The position numbers were made by a program, and so were the translations under genes. The notes under the pieces are model-generated. The model saw only the letters and a list, made by a program, of their open reading frames with translations. It had not been told where the DNA came from and ran no database searches. A stretch of DNA of 49,664 bases, taken from Tissierellales bacterium. GTDB lineage: Bacteria; Bacillota; Clostridia; Tissierellales; JAOAQY01. Below, one piece after another: positions 16,996 to 26,786 of this stretch. How positions within the stretch are numbered: the first letter of the stretch is position 1; each line of letters begins with the position of its first letter. The stretch covers positions 1 to 49,664 of the forward strand of contig JAOAQY010000215.1 of the NCBI GenBank assembly GCA_025210965.1. Reading direction: 5' to 3'.

Positions 16996-17439
16996 ATGAA
17001 AATTGATAAGATAAAACCATCATCTGGTGTGTCTAGTAATCAAAAAGCTGGTGAAATAAAATCAGGCGATAGCGTCGTATTTCAAGAAATGATGAATCAA
17101 AAAAGAGAAGATCGCCAAAATGAAAGATTCAATGAATTATTAGATCACATAGATAAACAAGGAAAAAAGCTTGCCGAAAAACAAACAATAGCAAATCTAA
17201 TTGATTACAAAAAAATGGTCAAAGAGTTTGTATCTGAAGCTGTCGATCACGGACTTAAACTTGAAAAACAAGGTGGTTTTAGACGTGGAGGTCGCTCAAA
17301 AATATTTAAAATAGTAAAAAAAATCGACGAAAAACTTCTTGATTTAACTGATGAAATTTTAGACAACGAAAAAAAAGGCCTAGATGTCCTCTCTTGCGTA
17401 GGAGAAATCCAAGGCCTTCTAATCAATATATATACCTAA
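16996..17439 (+). CDS. YaaR-like protein (DUF327)
   Basis: 147-residue protein of the YaaR/DUF327 family, known from Bacillus and Clostridia without a firm function. The typical core is visible: VVFQEMMNQ, a charged helix, then LIDYKKMVKEFVSEAVDHG and KIFKIVKKIDEKLLDLTDEIL. It is Lys/Glu-rich, helical and cytosolic, with no membrane segment. The ATG 12 nt after a possible GTG was chosen because AGGTGG lies 8 nt before it. It is last in the plus-strand flagellar cassette and converges on prfB with only 6 bp between the stop codons. Confidence 0.8.
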   Translation: MKIDKIKPSSGVSSNQKAGEIKSGDSVVFQEMMNQKREDRQNERFNELLDHIDKQGKKLAEKQTIANLIDYKKMVKEFVSEAVDHGLKLEKQGGFRRGGRSKIFKIVKKIDEKLLDLTDEILDNEKKGLDVLSCVGEIQGLLINIYT

Positions 17440-17445
17440 TGTATC

Positions 17446-18538
17446 TTAGGCATTTTGTTTAAGATATTCATTTATGAAAGGATCTAAGTCTCCGTCTAAT
17501 ACCTGCTGTACATTTCCAATTTCAAAATTGGTTCTGTGATCTTTTACCATGGTATAGGGATGGAATACATAGGTCCTAATTTGTGACCCCCAAGTAATTT
17601 GACCATAATCTCCCTTCAAATCCTCTATCTTTTCTTTGTGTTCCATTTCCTTTATAGCTATTAATTTTGCCATAAGCATCTTCATAGCCACTTCCTTGTT
17701 CGAATGCTGAGATCTTTGATCTTGACATTGAACAACTATCCCAGTTGGAATATGAGTAATTCTAATAGCAGAATCTGTAGTATTTACGTGCTGACCACCG
17801 GCTCCACTCGACCTATACGTATCTATTCTAAGATCTACAGGATTGATATTTATTTCTATCTCTCCATCTAATTCAGGCACTACTTCAACCGATGCAAACG
17901 ATGTATGTCTCTTTCCTGACGAATCAAATGGCGATAATCTTATGAGTCTATGAACTCCCTTTTCAGGTTTCAAATATCCATATGCATTTGGCCCACTAAC
18001 ACTTAGTGTAACCCACTTTATACCGCCTTCAGTATCGTTTAGAAAGTCCAAAGTCTTCACTTTAAACCCTTTGCTCTCTGACCATCTTTTATACATTCTA
18101 AGTAGCATTTCAGCCCATTCTTGAGCATCTTTGCCTCCCACTCCAGGATGTATTGTGAGTATAGCATTATTCCTATCAAATTCTCCTGATAACAGTATTT
18201 CAAGCTTAACTCGTTGGAGTTCTTTTTCTAAGGCTTTAAACTCCTTTATACTCTCTACTTTCATATCGTCGTCTTCCTCAGCAAATTCTAAAGATACCAA
18301 AAGATTTTCATATGACTCTTTGAGATTCTGAGCCATCGCCCTTTTCTCTTTAAGAATATTGCTTTCAGCAATAATTTTCTGAGCCTTGTCATTGTCTGAC
18401 CAAAAATCTTCTTTTACCATTTTTTCTTCAAATTCTACTATCAATTGTTCAAGATGAGGTAAGTCAAAGACTCACCTCTATATCATTGATACTCGCCTCC
18501 ATATCTGGAAGCAAAGACTTAATCTCATCTAATTGCAT
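17446..18538 (-). CDS. prfB: Peptide chain release factor 2 with programmed +1 frameshift
   Basis: RF2 recognises UGA and UAA stop codons. The gene is in two frames. A 24-codon first ORF starts at ATG after AAAGGGGCG and ends at CTT TGA C, preceded by the Shine-Dalgarno-like AGAGGTGAG. A +1 slip on CTT moves into the long ORF (DLPHLEQLIVEF...), giving about 363 residues, normal for RF2. The catalytic GGQ lies in SGAGGQHVNTTDSAIRITH, and the RF2 stop-recognition SPF motif is in RLSPFDSSGK. This is the standard autoregulatory frameshift of prfB, not a broken gene. It follows secA by 14 bp, as in Bacillus. Confidence 0.95.
18464..18478 (-). promoter_or_regulatory. prfB programmed frameshift site
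   Basis: On the minus strand AGGTGAGTCTTTGAC: an internal SD-like AGGTGAG a few bases before CTT-TGA-C. Low RF2 slows reading of UGA, so the ribosome slips forward one base on CTT and continues into the main ORF. Confidence 0.92.
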
Positions 18539-18552
18539 AAAAGCGCCCCTTT

Positions 18553-21351
18553 CTATGCTTCTTTTCCACAGCACTTCTTGTATTTCTTACCAGAACCACA
18601 AGGACAGAGATCATTTCGTCCAATCTTGTCACCAGTTCTTCTTATTGTTTTCTTAGCAGATGATTCCCCACCATGACTAGCACCAGATTCTTTGGCTACT
18701 TTTTCTCTTTGTATATTTTGCTCTGTCTCTATTTCTATGTGGAATAAATACTTAACCGTATCCACTTGAATAGTATGGATAAGTTCTTCAAACATATCAT
18801 AACCCTCTTTTTGATATGCTCTTACTGGATCTTCATTACCCATAGCTCTAAGTCCAATACCTTGTTTTAACTGATCCATAGCATCTATATGATCAATCCA
18901 CTTAGTATCAACTATTTTTAACATTATAATTCTCTCGATTTCTCTAAATCTATCATCGCCAACCAATCTCTCTCGTGTTTCATAGAGCATCTGACCGACA
19001 TTTTTAAGTGTCTCTGAAAGTTCTTCTTTAGTAAGCTCATCTATATCAGCTTTTCTAAATGCAGGCTTTAAAGGTGGTGGCAATAAAATATTGTCATGCT
19101 CAAATATCAATCCCATAGGAATAAATACATCATGCAAATACTTTTCAAGTCCATCTAAATCCCATTCTTCAGGGAATGCTCCGCCTGCTGTGTATCTTTC
19201 AACAGCTTCGTCTACTATATTACCTAACATAGATATTATATGGCCTCTAAGGTTTTCGCCTTCAAGAACTTTAGCACGTTCTGCATATATTACCTCTCTT
19301 TGTTTATTCATAACATCATCGTATTGTAATACATGTTTACGAATTCCAAAGTTACGGCCCTCTACTTTTCTTTGAGCACCTTCTATAGATTTTGAAAGTA
19401 TTCCGTGTTCTAATGGCTCATCTTCTGGAAGGCCAAGCGAATCAACCATAGAACGAACTCTATCTCCGCCAAATAATCTCATCAAGTCATCTTCAAGTGA
19501 AATATAGAATCTAGAAGCACCAGGGTCTCCTTGACGACCGGCACGACCTCTAAGCTGATTATCTATACGTCTTGATTCATGTCTTTCTGTACCTATTATG
19601 CGAAGTCCTCCAGCTGCTAAAACTGCCTCAACTTCGTCTTTAATCTCTGCTTGTATTTCAGTTAAATACTTGTTGTATCTCTCTCTTACATCTATAACTT
19701 CAGGATCATCTGTTGGTCCATGTCCATCACAAAGAGCTATCAAATGATCCGATGCTCCCTGGCTTTTAAGTTTTTTCTTTGCCATAAAGTCAGCATTTCC
19801 GCCAAGCTTGATGTCTGTACCACGACCAGCCATATTAGTTGCTATAGTGACAGCTCCAAGTCTACCTGCTTGTGCTACTATTTCTGCTTCTCTATCATGC
19901 TGCTTTGCGTTTAACACTTGATGTTTAACTCCTGCCTTTTTAAGTTCTCTACTGAGCATTTCTGATGTTTCTATAGATATAGTACCGACCAATACAGGCT
20001 GCTTTTTTTCATAACTTTCTTTTACTTCGTTTATAACCGCTCTGAATTTACCTACTTCATTTTTATAAATAATATCCGGAGCATCTATTCTAGCTATAGG
20101 TCTATTTGTAGGAACAGCAATACTATCCATAGTATAAATCTCTCTAAATTCATCTTCCTCTGTCATAGCTGTACCAGTCATCCCTGCAAGCTTTTCATAC
20201 ATTCTAAAATAATTTTGGAACGTTATAGTTGCAAGAGTTTTTGACTCTCTTCTAACTTCAATTCCCTCTTTTGCCTCGATAGCTTGGTGCAATCCATCGC
20301 TATATCTACGACCAAACATAAGTCTCCCTGTAAACTCATCAACTATTACTATTTCACCATCTTTTATAACATAATCTATATCTAGTTTCATAAGATTATT
20401 AGCTTTAAGTGCTTGATTTATATGATGTGACAATTGCATATTATCCGCATCAGCCAAATTTTCTACACTAAACCAATTTTCCGCCTTTTCAACACCCTTG
20501 TCGCTAAGTGTAGCTGATTTGGCCTTTTCATCTACAGTAAAATCCATACTCTCTTCTTTAAATTCTCTTTGGAATCTGTCTACTTGTTGCTCTTCTTCTG
20601 ACACGATTCTACCCTTGAGTGTTTTTACAAATTGGTCAGCTCTAATATAAAGATCAGTTGATTTCTCTCCTTGACCTGATATTATAAGCGGAGTTCTCGC
20701 CTCATCAATCAATATACTATCAACCTCATCAACTATGGCATAATTTAATTCTCTCTGAACCTTTTCCTCTTTAAATATAACCATGTTGTCTCTTAGGTAG
20801 TCAAAACCAAATTCATTATTTGTTCCATATGTTATATCAGCTAAATAAGCCGCTCTTCTCTCTTCTTTTGGCTGGTCATGCTCTATATGACCAACTGTAA
20901 GACCTAAGAATCTATATATTTTACCCATCCATTCCATATCACGTTTTGCAAGGTAGTCATTTACTGTAACTACATGCACACCTTTTCCGCTAACAGCATT
21001 TAAATACACTGGCAATGTCTCTGATAATGTCTTACCTTCACCAGTTTTCATCTCTGCTATATTTCCTTGGTGTAATATAATTCCACCTATCAGCTGCACT
21101 CTATAGTGTCTGATTCCAAGTACACGATCAGCAGCTTCTCTAACAACCGCATATGCCTCTGGAAGTATATCGTCAAGGCTCTCACCTTTAGAATAACGAT
21201 CCTTAAATTCCTGAGTTTTTTCACGAAGCGCATCGTCAGCTAAGTTTCTCATATCTTCTTCATAAGATTCAATTTGCTGAACTATAGGCTCGATTCTTTT
21301 TATTTCTCTATGGCTGTATGTACCAAAGATTTTTTCAAATAATTTTTTCAA
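18553..21351 (-). CDS. secA: Preprotein translocase ATPase SecA
   Basis: 932-residue motor of the general secretion pathway. The N-terminal nucleotide-binding fold has Walker A MKTGEGKT (101-108) and Walker B with [20 protein letters not shown]. The second fold shows [14 protein letters not shown] and [13 protein letters not shown]. The wing/scaffold region and a C-terminal zinc-binding SEC-C motif ([17 protein letters not shown]) complete it. The start is TTG, with GGAGG 8 nt upstream. The insertion of charged residues in the first third is normal for clostridial SecA. It sits directly upstream of prfB in the same direction, a widely kept pair. No second SecA is in the window. Confidence 0.97.
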   Translation of the reverse strand: MKKLFEKIFGTYSHREIKRIEPIVQQIESYEEDMRNLADDALREKTQEFKDRYSKGESLDDILPEAYAVVREAADRVLGIRHYRVQLIGGIILHQGNIAEMKTGEGKTLSETLPVYLNAVSGKGVHVVTVNDYLAKRDMEWMGKIYRFLGLTVGHIEHDQPKEERRAAYLADITYGTNNEFGFDYLRDNMVIFKEEKVQRELNYAIVDEVDSILIDEARTPLIISGQGEKSTDLYIRADQFVKTLKGRIVSEEEQQVDRFQREFKEESMDFTVDEKAKSATLSDKGVEKAENWFSVENLADADNMQLSHHINQALKANNLMKLDIDYVIKDGEIVIVDEFTGRLMFGRRYSDGLHQAIEAKEGIEVRRESKTLATITFQNYFRMYEKLAGMTGTAMTEEDEFREIYTMDSIAVPTNRPIARIDAPDIIYKNEVGKFRAVINEVKESYEKKQPVLVGTISIETSEMLSRELKKAGVKHQVLNAKQHDREAEIVAQAGRLGAVTIATNMAGRGTDIKLGGNADFMAKKKLKSQGASDHLIALCDGHGPTDDPEVIDVRERYNKYLTEIQAEIKDEVEAVLAAGGLRIIGTERHESRRIDNQLRGRAGRQGDPGASRFYISLEDDLMRLFGGDRVRSMVDSLGLPEDEPLEHGILSKSIEGAQRKVEGRNFGIRKHVLQYDDVMNKQREVIYAERAKVLEGENLRGHIISMLGNIVDEAVERYTAGGAFPEEWDLDGLEKYLHDVFIPMGLIFEHDNILLPPPLKPAFRKADIDELTKEELSETLKNVGQMLYETRERLVGDDRFREIERIIMLKIVDTKWIDHIDAMDQLKQGIGLRAMGNEDPVRAYQKEGYDMFEELIHTIQVDTVKYLFHIEIETEQNIQREKVAKESGASHGGESSAKKTIRRTGDKIGRNDLCPCGSGKKYKKCCGKEA

Positions 21352-21677
21352 CTACATTTCCTCCTTCATCAACATCTATGCTATATAATTAAAGTCATTG
21401 CCGATTCTAAATCGTCCATTTAAATTAAGTCTCTATCGGCTTTTTACCTTATCCTACTAATTTTATCATTAATAAAGCCTAGCTACAAGTTATTAGATAG
21501 AACTTAATCAGAAATTAATAAATAATAATTTGCTCACTTGCTAATAAATGTTTTTTACCACAATGACAAAAATATTTACACCCATAAAAACGTCTAGATT
21601 CCAAATATCATAGCAATTCAAATGATATTCAGAACCTAGACTCTAAAATATAATAAATTTACTTTTTAATCATTTAC
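21352..21677. other. Gene-free gap between secA and the chemoreceptor gene
   Basis: 325 bases with the secA ribosome site at the left and the terminator of the chemoreceptor gene at the right. A GCCGATAG on the minus strand resembles a sigma-28 -10 but has no -35. No clear secA promoter was identified. Confidence 0.6.
21592..21641 (-). terminator. Intrinsic terminator of the chemoreceptor gene
   Basis: Interrupted stem GTCTAG-TTC-ATATCAT pairs with ATGATAT-GAA-CTAGAC, followed on the minus strand by GUUUUUAU. Confidence 0.78.
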
Positions 21678-23720
21678 TTATTTAATCTTAAATTGTCTTA
21701 TAGCATTGTTGAGTTCTTCTGCAAGTTCTGATAACGATCTACTAGCAGATGATATTTCATCCATAGATGCTGTTTGTTCTTCAACAGCAGCTGCTGACTG
21801 CTCTGTACTAGCTGCATTTTCTTCTGCAATAGCTGAAAGATTTTGAATAGTATCTAATATCTCTGTTTTTTGCTGCTCCATAGATTTCTCAGACAAATTC
21901 AAATTCTTAATTGCTCTCTCTGATACCTGAATAGCATCAAATATTTCTCTATATTTACCCTCTGTTTCACCTACGCTGTCTACCTGTTCCTCTATAATTG
22001 TAGTAACTCTCTCTATTGTCGTAACTGCCATCTTAGAACTATCTATGAGTTCTTGAACTATATCATCTATTCGTTTAGTCGAATCTGTTGATTGCTCTGC
22101 TAACTTTCTAATTTCCTCAGCAACAACGGCAAATCCTTTTCCAGCTTCACCCGCTCTAGCAGCTTCAATTGCCGCATTAAGTGCCAATAAATTAGTCTGT
22201 TCTGCTATAGATGCAATCACATTACTTGCCTCGCCAATCTTTCCTGTATTCTCATCTGTTTTTTGAATTACTTCAAATATTTCTTTAGTTGCTATATTAG
22301 TCTCTTCTGCTTTTTTACTCAAATCATCCACTATCTCTAAACCAACTCCAACTAAATCAACCACATTAGTTGATGCTTCATTAAGTTCTTGCATGTAGCC
22401 TTTATTTTCTTCAATCAAATCTCCAAGTTCAGCAGTTTTCATTGCGCCTTCTGTTGTGTTCTCGGCTTGATCCGTAGCACCTTTTGCAATTTCTTGAATA
22501 GTACTTGCAACTTCTCCTGATGCAGTAGCAACCTGGTCGGATGTAGCGTTTAACTCAGTTGCCGACGAAGCAACTTGCTCTGCTGTAACTCCAATCTCTC
22601 CAACTAGTTTTCTGAAATTATTTGTAAGATATTGGAAAGATTCAGCCAATGCTCCTATTTCGTCATTCCTTCTAACATATTGCTCTGGAATATCTTCTCT
22701 AAAGTCGCCCTCTGCCAAAAGCTGAGCATAATCAGCTGTTTTGATTATTGGTTTTATAGTTTTTCTAATACTTACAAATACAATTACAACCAGAATCAAG
22801 GCTCCTGCTATATATATTCCAACTAACAATGCAGTAAATTTAGAAAGTGGAGCAAAAACTTCTGATTTATCAACTAATTGTATAACGCCCCAACCATTTA
22901 TCTCTATGGGTTCATAGGCAACTAGATAATCTACTCCATTGTATTCTAATTCTTTAATATCTGACTTTCCTGCGAGCACTTCACTTTGAACGGATGAAAA
23001 ACCAGATATATCTGATAAACTCTTTTCTTCCTCTATCAACGCTTTATCTTGTGCATATACGAATTGTCCTGTGTTTGTTATCAAAAAATTAGTTCCTTTT
23101 TCACCAATCTTGTAATCTTGCATAATCTCAGGAATTCTCTCTAGTGAAATATCTGCTGAGTAAAATCCTAAAACTGAGCTACCATCTCTTACTGCCTGAA
23201 GCCCCGATATAACTGTTGCACCAGATCCTACATCTTGATAAGGTGCAGTGAATACTACATCATTCGAATTCATTGCCAATCCATACCAAGGTCTAGAACT
23301 AGCTTGATAGCCTGGTGCAGAAACAAACTCTGTATTGTCTATAAAAAAGTTTGCTCTCTCATTCGCTATCCATATAAACAAAAGATTTTCATAAGAATTA
23401 GCCACATCTATTATTGTATCGCTAACCTTAGAATAAAGTTCATGTGTTGTTATCTTCTCATGAGTATCGACCTCAGCTAAATACTGCCTAATATTTTTAT
23501 CAGTAACTCCTTGCTTGACTACTTGCTCTGTAATCTCGAATATACTAGATACACTTTTGTTAACTAAGTCTGATTTCGTTTCAATATTTCCAACGATATT
23601 TGAGCTCAATTCATTCTTCGTATTATTGTATACAACAAAACCAGATATAATAAATATTAACAAAATAGCAACTAGAACAACTGATACTAATTTTGTTGCT
23701 ATGCTGCCTCTTTTTTTCAT
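21678..23720 (-). CDS. Methyl-accepting chemotaxis protein (dCache type)
   Basis: 680-residue chemoreceptor. An N-terminal membrane helix (about 11-31) is followed by an extracytoplasmic dCache-like domain of about 260 residues ([22 protein letters not shown] is typical). A second membrane helix lies near 295-316, then HAMP and a signalling domain whose hairpin tip is [38 protein letters not shown]. Cache domains often bind amino acids or other small metabolites; the ligand here is unknown. The start was set at the ATG after AAAGGAGGAG; the upstream in-frame extension would include this ribosome site. No sigma-28 promoter was seen in front. It probably acts through a polar CheA/CheW array encoded elsewhere. 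Confidence 0.93.
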   Translation of the reverse strand: MKKRGSIATKLVSVVLVAILLIFIISGFVVYNNTKNELSSNIVGNIETKSDLVNKSVSSIFEITEQVVKQGVTDKNIRQYLAEVDTHEKITTHELYSKVSDTIIDVANSYENLLFIWIANERANFFIDNTEFVSAPGYQASSRPWYGLAMNSNDVVFTAPYQDVGSGATVISGLQAVRDGSSVLGFYSADISLERIPEIMQDYKIGEKGTNFLITNTGQFVYAQDKALIEEEKSLSDISGFSSVQSEVLAGKSDIKELEYNGVDYLVAYEPIEINGWGVIQLVDKSEVFAPLSKFTALLVGIYIAGALILVVIVFVSIRKTIKPIIKTADYAQLLAEGDFREDIPEQYVRRNDEIGALAESFQYLTNNFRKLVGEIGVTAEQVASSATELNATSDQVATASGEVASTIQEIAKGATDQAENTTEGAMKTAELGDLIEENKGYMQELNEASTNVVDLVGVGLEIVDDLSKKAEETNIATKEIFEVIQKTDENTGKIGEASNVIASIAEQTNLLALNAAIEAARAGEAGKGFAVVAEEIRKLAEQSTDSTKRIDDIVQELIDSSKMAVTTIERVTTIIEEQVDSVGETEGKYREIFDAIQVSERAIKNLNLSEKSMEQQKTEILDTIQNLSAIAEENAASTEQSAAAVEEQTASMDEISSASRSLSELAEELNNAIRQFKIK

Positions 23721-23814
23721 GCCTACTCCTCCTTTTCCCTTTGCACTTTGATTGAAACTTAATCTATTTATACCCACTTTTTGAATTTTGAGTTAATTTC
23801 AAAACAAAAAAATA

Positions 23815-23868
23815 TGCTAAACATTCATATTTTCCACCGCTCGCGATGTTAAATATAAACATTTAGCA
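23815..23868 (-). terminator. Terminator after the DUF5317-like gene
   Basis: Imperfect long stem TGCTAAA...ATATTT pairs with AAATAT...TTTAGCA, and the minus strand continues UAUUUUUUUG. It ends the small membrane protein gene before the chemoreceptor gene. Confidence 0.7.
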
Positions 23869-23887
23869 CAATTGTTTTCATTTTTAA

Positions 23888-24457
23888 TTATCGAAGTCTA
23901 ACAAAGCGTTCCATCTGATCATTTAGCATTATAAATTGCACAAGTGCAAACAATCCCACCATAATAGCTATATCTCCAAAACTATATATATTTTCAAATG
24001 GAATTTCAATCTGAACTGTAATCATTTTTGAAAAAATAGGAATTTTAGTAGCCTCTGACAATGGAACATAGAGTAATTTTTCTCCTGAAGATACTAAATC
24101 AGCTAGCACACCCTGCCCAGACATTCTAAGCCCCTCAATACTTATAGGCACTCCTCTATTTACCAAAAATACAACAGCATTCGCCAAAGTTCCAAGCCCT
24201 ATTACTATCATAGCACGATACTTTACATTAAATGCTATTCCGATAAGCAAAAATACATAAGACAATATATATAATTCATTTATGTATTGTAAAACCAAAT
24301 CATTTCCCGTAGCACCTATAAATGTTATTCCTATATTTAGTCCAAGACCTAATAAAATAAATACACTATTCTTCAAACGCATAGTTCCGATATTTCCAAG
24401 TGTACCGCCTCTTAACCAACCACATAAAACAGCTAGTATTAAGCAAAAAATTAACAT
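23888..24457 (-). CDS. DUF5317-like polytopic membrane protein
   Basis: 189-residue membrane protein with about five to six hydrophobic segments. It shows a glycine-rich N-terminal loop (WLRGGTLGNIGTMRLKN) and a conserved-looking region VFLVNRGVPISIEGLR, features of the DUF5317 family, for which no function is known to me. The C-terminus ends in a short basic tail. GAGGAGG precedes the ATG. It lies alone between hpf and the chemoreceptor gene in the same direction, with a terminator on either side, so it is probably monocistronic. Confidence 0.72.
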   Translation of the reverse strand: MLIFCLILAVLCGWLRGGTLGNIGTMRLKNSVFILLGLGLNIGITFIGATGNDLVLQYINELYILSYVFLLIGIAFNVKYRAMIVIGLGTLANAVVFLVNRGVPISIEGLRMSGQGVLADLVSSGEKLLYVPLSEATKIPIFSKMITVQIEIPFENIYSFGDIAIMVGLFALVQFIMLNDQMERFVRLR

Positions 24458-24554
24458 AGTTTTCTGCCTCCTCGATAATTATGATATCTAAATTTTCTTA
24501 CATTTTAATTATAGCACAACTTACTGTCATTTAAACACTTTAATGTTAAAAAAA

Positions 24555-24576
24555 GAGCTAATCTTTCGATTAGCTC
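24555..24576 (-). terminator. Intrinsic terminator of hpf
   Basis: Perfect 8-bp stem GAGCTAAT/ATTAGCTC with a 6-nt loop, followed on the minus strand by seven U. Confidence 0.92.
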
Positions 24577-24586
24577 AATATCACTA

Positions 24587-25117
24587 TTAGTAGTCTCTCT
24601 CTATTAACCCATAATTTCCGTCTTTTCTCTTATAGACTACGTTTACCGCATCTGTGTCTGCATTTGAAAATACGTAGAAATCATGTCTCAAAAGTTCCAT
24701 CTGCAAAACCGCCTCTTCTGGCGACATTGGTTTCATTGGAAAGCTCTTCATCTTAACGATTCTAGGCTCCGTATCCTCCTCCTCTTTAAAACTTGGAACA
24801 TTGTCAAAACGAATAGTCTCACCTGTATGCTTTCTCTTCTGCAATTTCGTTTTATGCTTGATGACCTGTCTCTCTAATACTTCAACCACATCGTCGATTG
24901 AATCGTAAAGACTCTCTGTCGTCTCCTCAGCTCTCAAAATCGTCCCCGCGAATGGAATTGTCACCTCAACTATATGTCTCTCTTTCTCAACATTCATCGT
25001 AACCTTCACTTCGACATCTTTGAAAAAATATTTTTCCAACTTGTCAAATTTTTTCTCCGTCATATTACGAATCCCTTGAGTGATGTCAATATTCTTTCCG
25101 CTGATTACTAGTTTCAT
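24587..25117 (-). CDS. hpf: Long-form ribosome hibernation promoting factor
   Basis: 176-residue long HPF, which binds the 30S decoding site and pairs 70S ribosomes into inactive 100S dimers in slow growth. The N-terminal HPF/RaiA domain covers residues 1-100 (LVISGKNIDITQGIRNMTEKK, ERHIVEVTIPFAGTILRAEE). The C-terminal dimerisation domain covers about 118-176 (IVKMKSFPMKPMSPEEAVLQME, NVVYKRKDGNYGLIERDY). The ATG was chosen with AAAGGAG 8 nt upstream. It sits between the flagellar block and secA, as in Bacillus. Its leader contains a perfect 17-bp palindrome. Confidence 0.95.
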   Translation of the reverse strand: MKLVISGKNIDITQGIRNMTEKKFDKLEKYFFKDVEVKVTMNVEKERHIVEVTIPFAGTILRAEETTESLYDSIDDVVEVLERQVIKHKTKLQKRKHTGETIRFDNVPSFKEEEDTEPRIVKMKSFPMKPMSPEEAVLQMELLRHDFYVFSNADTDAVNVVYKRKDGNYGLIERDY

Positions 25118-25149
25118 AAAAACAACTCCTTTCAAAATAAGTTATGTCA

Positions 25150-25166
25150 ACTAGATTAAATCTAGT
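25150..25166. promoter_or_regulatory. Perfect palindrome in the hpf leader
   Basis: ACTAGATT-A-AATCTAGT, two 8-bp perfect arms around one base, 20-30 nt downstream of the likely hpf start point. It could be an operator or an RNA hairpin. Confidence 0.45.
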
Positions 25167-25269
25167 ACTCTAATGCTATTTTTATTATACCCACCCTTTT
25201 TGCTTTAACTCACAAATAATAAAAAAATTTTTACAATTTTTTACTTTTATATTTATACATAGTGTTATC

Positions 25270-25504
25270 TGTGTATAAGTCTCTATTTTTTTGTTAGAAT
25301 ATAAAATATTTTCAGTATTTAATCTTTACAATATGCTATTTTGTTATGAAATTTTTCCCAACCACTATATTTAGTATTCATTTTCTATCTCGAGCAAATT
25401 GTCACACTTTTCAAATTATCAACATTATCCACAGGCTTATTCACAGCCAAAAACCGAACATTCATTCGAGCATCTGTTGATAATGTTAATATCTTTGTGG
25501 ATAA
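25270..25504. promoter_or_regulatory. Cluster of DnaA-box-like nonamers
   Basis: Four sites match TTATNCACA exactly: TTATCCACA at 25425-25433 (+), TTATTCACA at 25437-25445 (+), TTATACACA at 25270-25278 (-) and TTATCCACA at 25496-25504 (-). Two more, TTATCAACA at 25416-25424 (+) and 25475-25483 (-), differ by one base. Five lie within 90 bp, in an arrangement of three forward and two reverse. An AT-rich tract is on the left. No dnaA or dnaN is near, and genes on both sides run mainly in one direction. Confidence 0.7.
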
Positions 25505-25606
25505 CCTATTTTTAAGGCTTTCATCTCTTGATAATTTGTGTAAAACTTTTTCTCAATTTTTCCACTACAAATAATTATGCATCATCTGGCTCATGATTTA
25601 ATTTTA

Positions 25607-25615
25607 TGCTATACT
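25607..25615 (+). promoter_or_regulatory. Extended -10 promoter of manA
   Basis: TGCTATACT, about 58 nt before the manA GTG start; no clear -35. It lies about 100 bp from the nearest DnaA-box-like site. Confidence 0.55.
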
Positions 25616-25672
25616 ATTATCATGGTCGACGGATTCTACAAAAGAAACTATATATAATTAGGAGGAACTATT

Positions 25673-26653
25673 GTGGAACCATTAAAATTTGAAAATATTT
25701 ATGTTGAAAAAGTCTGGGGTGGAAGAACCCTAAATGGTTTTAAAAATGATTTACCAGATGGGCAAATCGGAGAAAGTTGGGAAATTAGCTGCCATGATCA
25801 TGCTACTAGCATTGTTGCTAACGGCGTTTATAAAGGGCGTAGCTTAAGCGATGTCATATCTATAGAGAAAAAGAACCTTATAGGAACAGCTATAGACGGT
25901 GAGCGCTTCCCTCTCTTGATGAAATTTTTGGATGCAAAAAATGAACTTTCTATTCAAGTTCATCCAAATGATGATTATGCTCTAAAAAATGAAAATGATC
26001 TAGGCAAGACGGAAGCTTGGGTTGTTTTAGAAGCTGGTGAAAATGCAAATATGGTATTAGGAACAAAAAATGCAACGCCAGAGGAATTTAGACAAGCAGT
26101 CGAAAATAACAATTTAGAACCGCTTTTAAACAGAGTCTCGGTAGAAAAAGGCGATGTATATTTTATAAAAAGTGGGCTAATCCACACTATGGAGGATGTT
26201 TTAGTTGCTGAAATACAACAAAATAGCGACACAACATATAGAGTATATGATTTTGGTAGAGGAAGAGAACTTCATATAGACAAAGCTCTAGATGTAATGG
26301 ATATGTCGCTAAAAGGTTCTAAAAGCAAAGGCTTGTCATTTGAAAATAATCATTTCAAGAAGACATATTATTGCTTTGATTCAAACTTTTCCCTTGAACG
26401 ATATGACGTTTTTGATGAAATTTGCGAACAAAGTGATGAAGAAAGATTCTTCATATTTACCTGCATAGATGGCATAGGCACATTAAATTACAGTTCTGGC
26501 TCAATGAGTTTAGAAAAAGGTGAGAGTTTATTGATACCTGCTACGTTAGGAGAATATTCTTTTAAAGGAACTTTGTCATTATTGAAATCCTATGTTCCCG
26601 ATACAGATAAACTTAGAAAAGAAATCTTGGATATGGTTGATAAAACTATATAA
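25673..26653 (+). CDS. manA: Class I mannose-6-phosphate isomerase
   Basis: 326-residue zinc enzyme interconverting mannose-6-phosphate and fructose-6-phosphate, feeding mannose into glycolysis or supplying GDP-mannose synthesis. Cupin-fold zinc ligands are visible: Q95 and H97 (SIQVHPND), E114 (GKTEAWVVLE) and H171 (SGLIHTM). The length matches the short Firmicute type. The GTG start has TTAGGAGGAA 6-7 nt upstream. It is the only plus-strand gene in this part of the window and is monocistronic, with an extended -10 promoter and a strong terminator. A link to flagellar or surface glycosylation is possible, but no glycosyltransferase is nearby. Confidence 0.93.
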   Translation: MEPLKFENIYVEKVWGGRTLNGFKNDLPDGQIGESWEISCHDHATSIVANGVYKGRSLSDVISIEKKNLIGTAIDGERFPLLMKFLDAKNELSIQVHPNDDYALKNENDLGKTEAWVVLEAGENANMVLGTKNATPEEFRQAVENNNLEPLLNRVSVEKGDVYFIKSGLIHTMEDVLVAEIQQNSDTTYRVYDFGRGRELHIDKALDVMDMSLKGSKSKGLSFENNHFKKTYYCFDSNFSLERYDVFDEICEQSDEERFFIFTCIDGIGTLNYSSGSMSLEKGESLLIPATLGEYSFKGTLSLLKSYVPDTDKLRKEILDMVDKTI

Positions 26654-26714
26654 AAATCATCAAGTGAATCTGCTAGAATAATAACTTTCTTTATTCTTCT
26701 GGCAATTCTTAGAT

Positions 26715-26773
26715 AAAAAATGAGACTTAATGTGTAATCAAAGTTCAATTACATATTAAGTCTCATTTTTTTA
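26715..26773. terminator. Bidirectional terminator between manA and the YjfB-like gene
   Basis: Stem AATGAGACTTAAT pairs with ATTAAGTCTCATT, extended by TAAT/ATTA. It is flanked by A and U runs on both strands and serves both converging transcripts. Confidence 0.92.
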
Positions 26774-26786
26774 ATCAAAAAACACA

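Larger units (their letters stand above)
25118..25672. other. Gene-free stretch with hpf and manA promoters and DnaA-box cluster
   Basis: 555 bases between divergent hpf and manA. From the left: a palindrome in the hpf leader, the hpf -10 (TATAAT at 25184-25189, minus), a very AT-rich run at about 25201-25260, six DnaA-box-like nonamers, and the manA extended -10. No ORF is supported. Confidence 0.7.

Noticed and set aside
9644-17439. The plus-strand flagellar cassette as a mobile island
   Set aside because: No integrase, transposase, direct repeats or flanking tRNA was found, and its base composition looks like that of its neighbours.
18464-18466. In-frame stop near the start of prfB as a disabling mutation
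   Set aside because: The CTT-TGA-C context and upstream SD-like sequence are those of the normal programmed frameshift.
21420-21465. Sigma-28 promoter for secA (GCCGATAG on the minus strand)
   Set aside because: There is no -35-like TAAA at the right distance, and secA is a housekeeping gene.
25201-25672. Chromosomal origin of replication (oriC)
   Set aside because: The DnaA-box cluster and AT-rich tract fit, but dnaA, dnaN, rpmH and gyrase genes are absent, and most genes on both sides run in the same direction, which does not fit two forks leaving this point.
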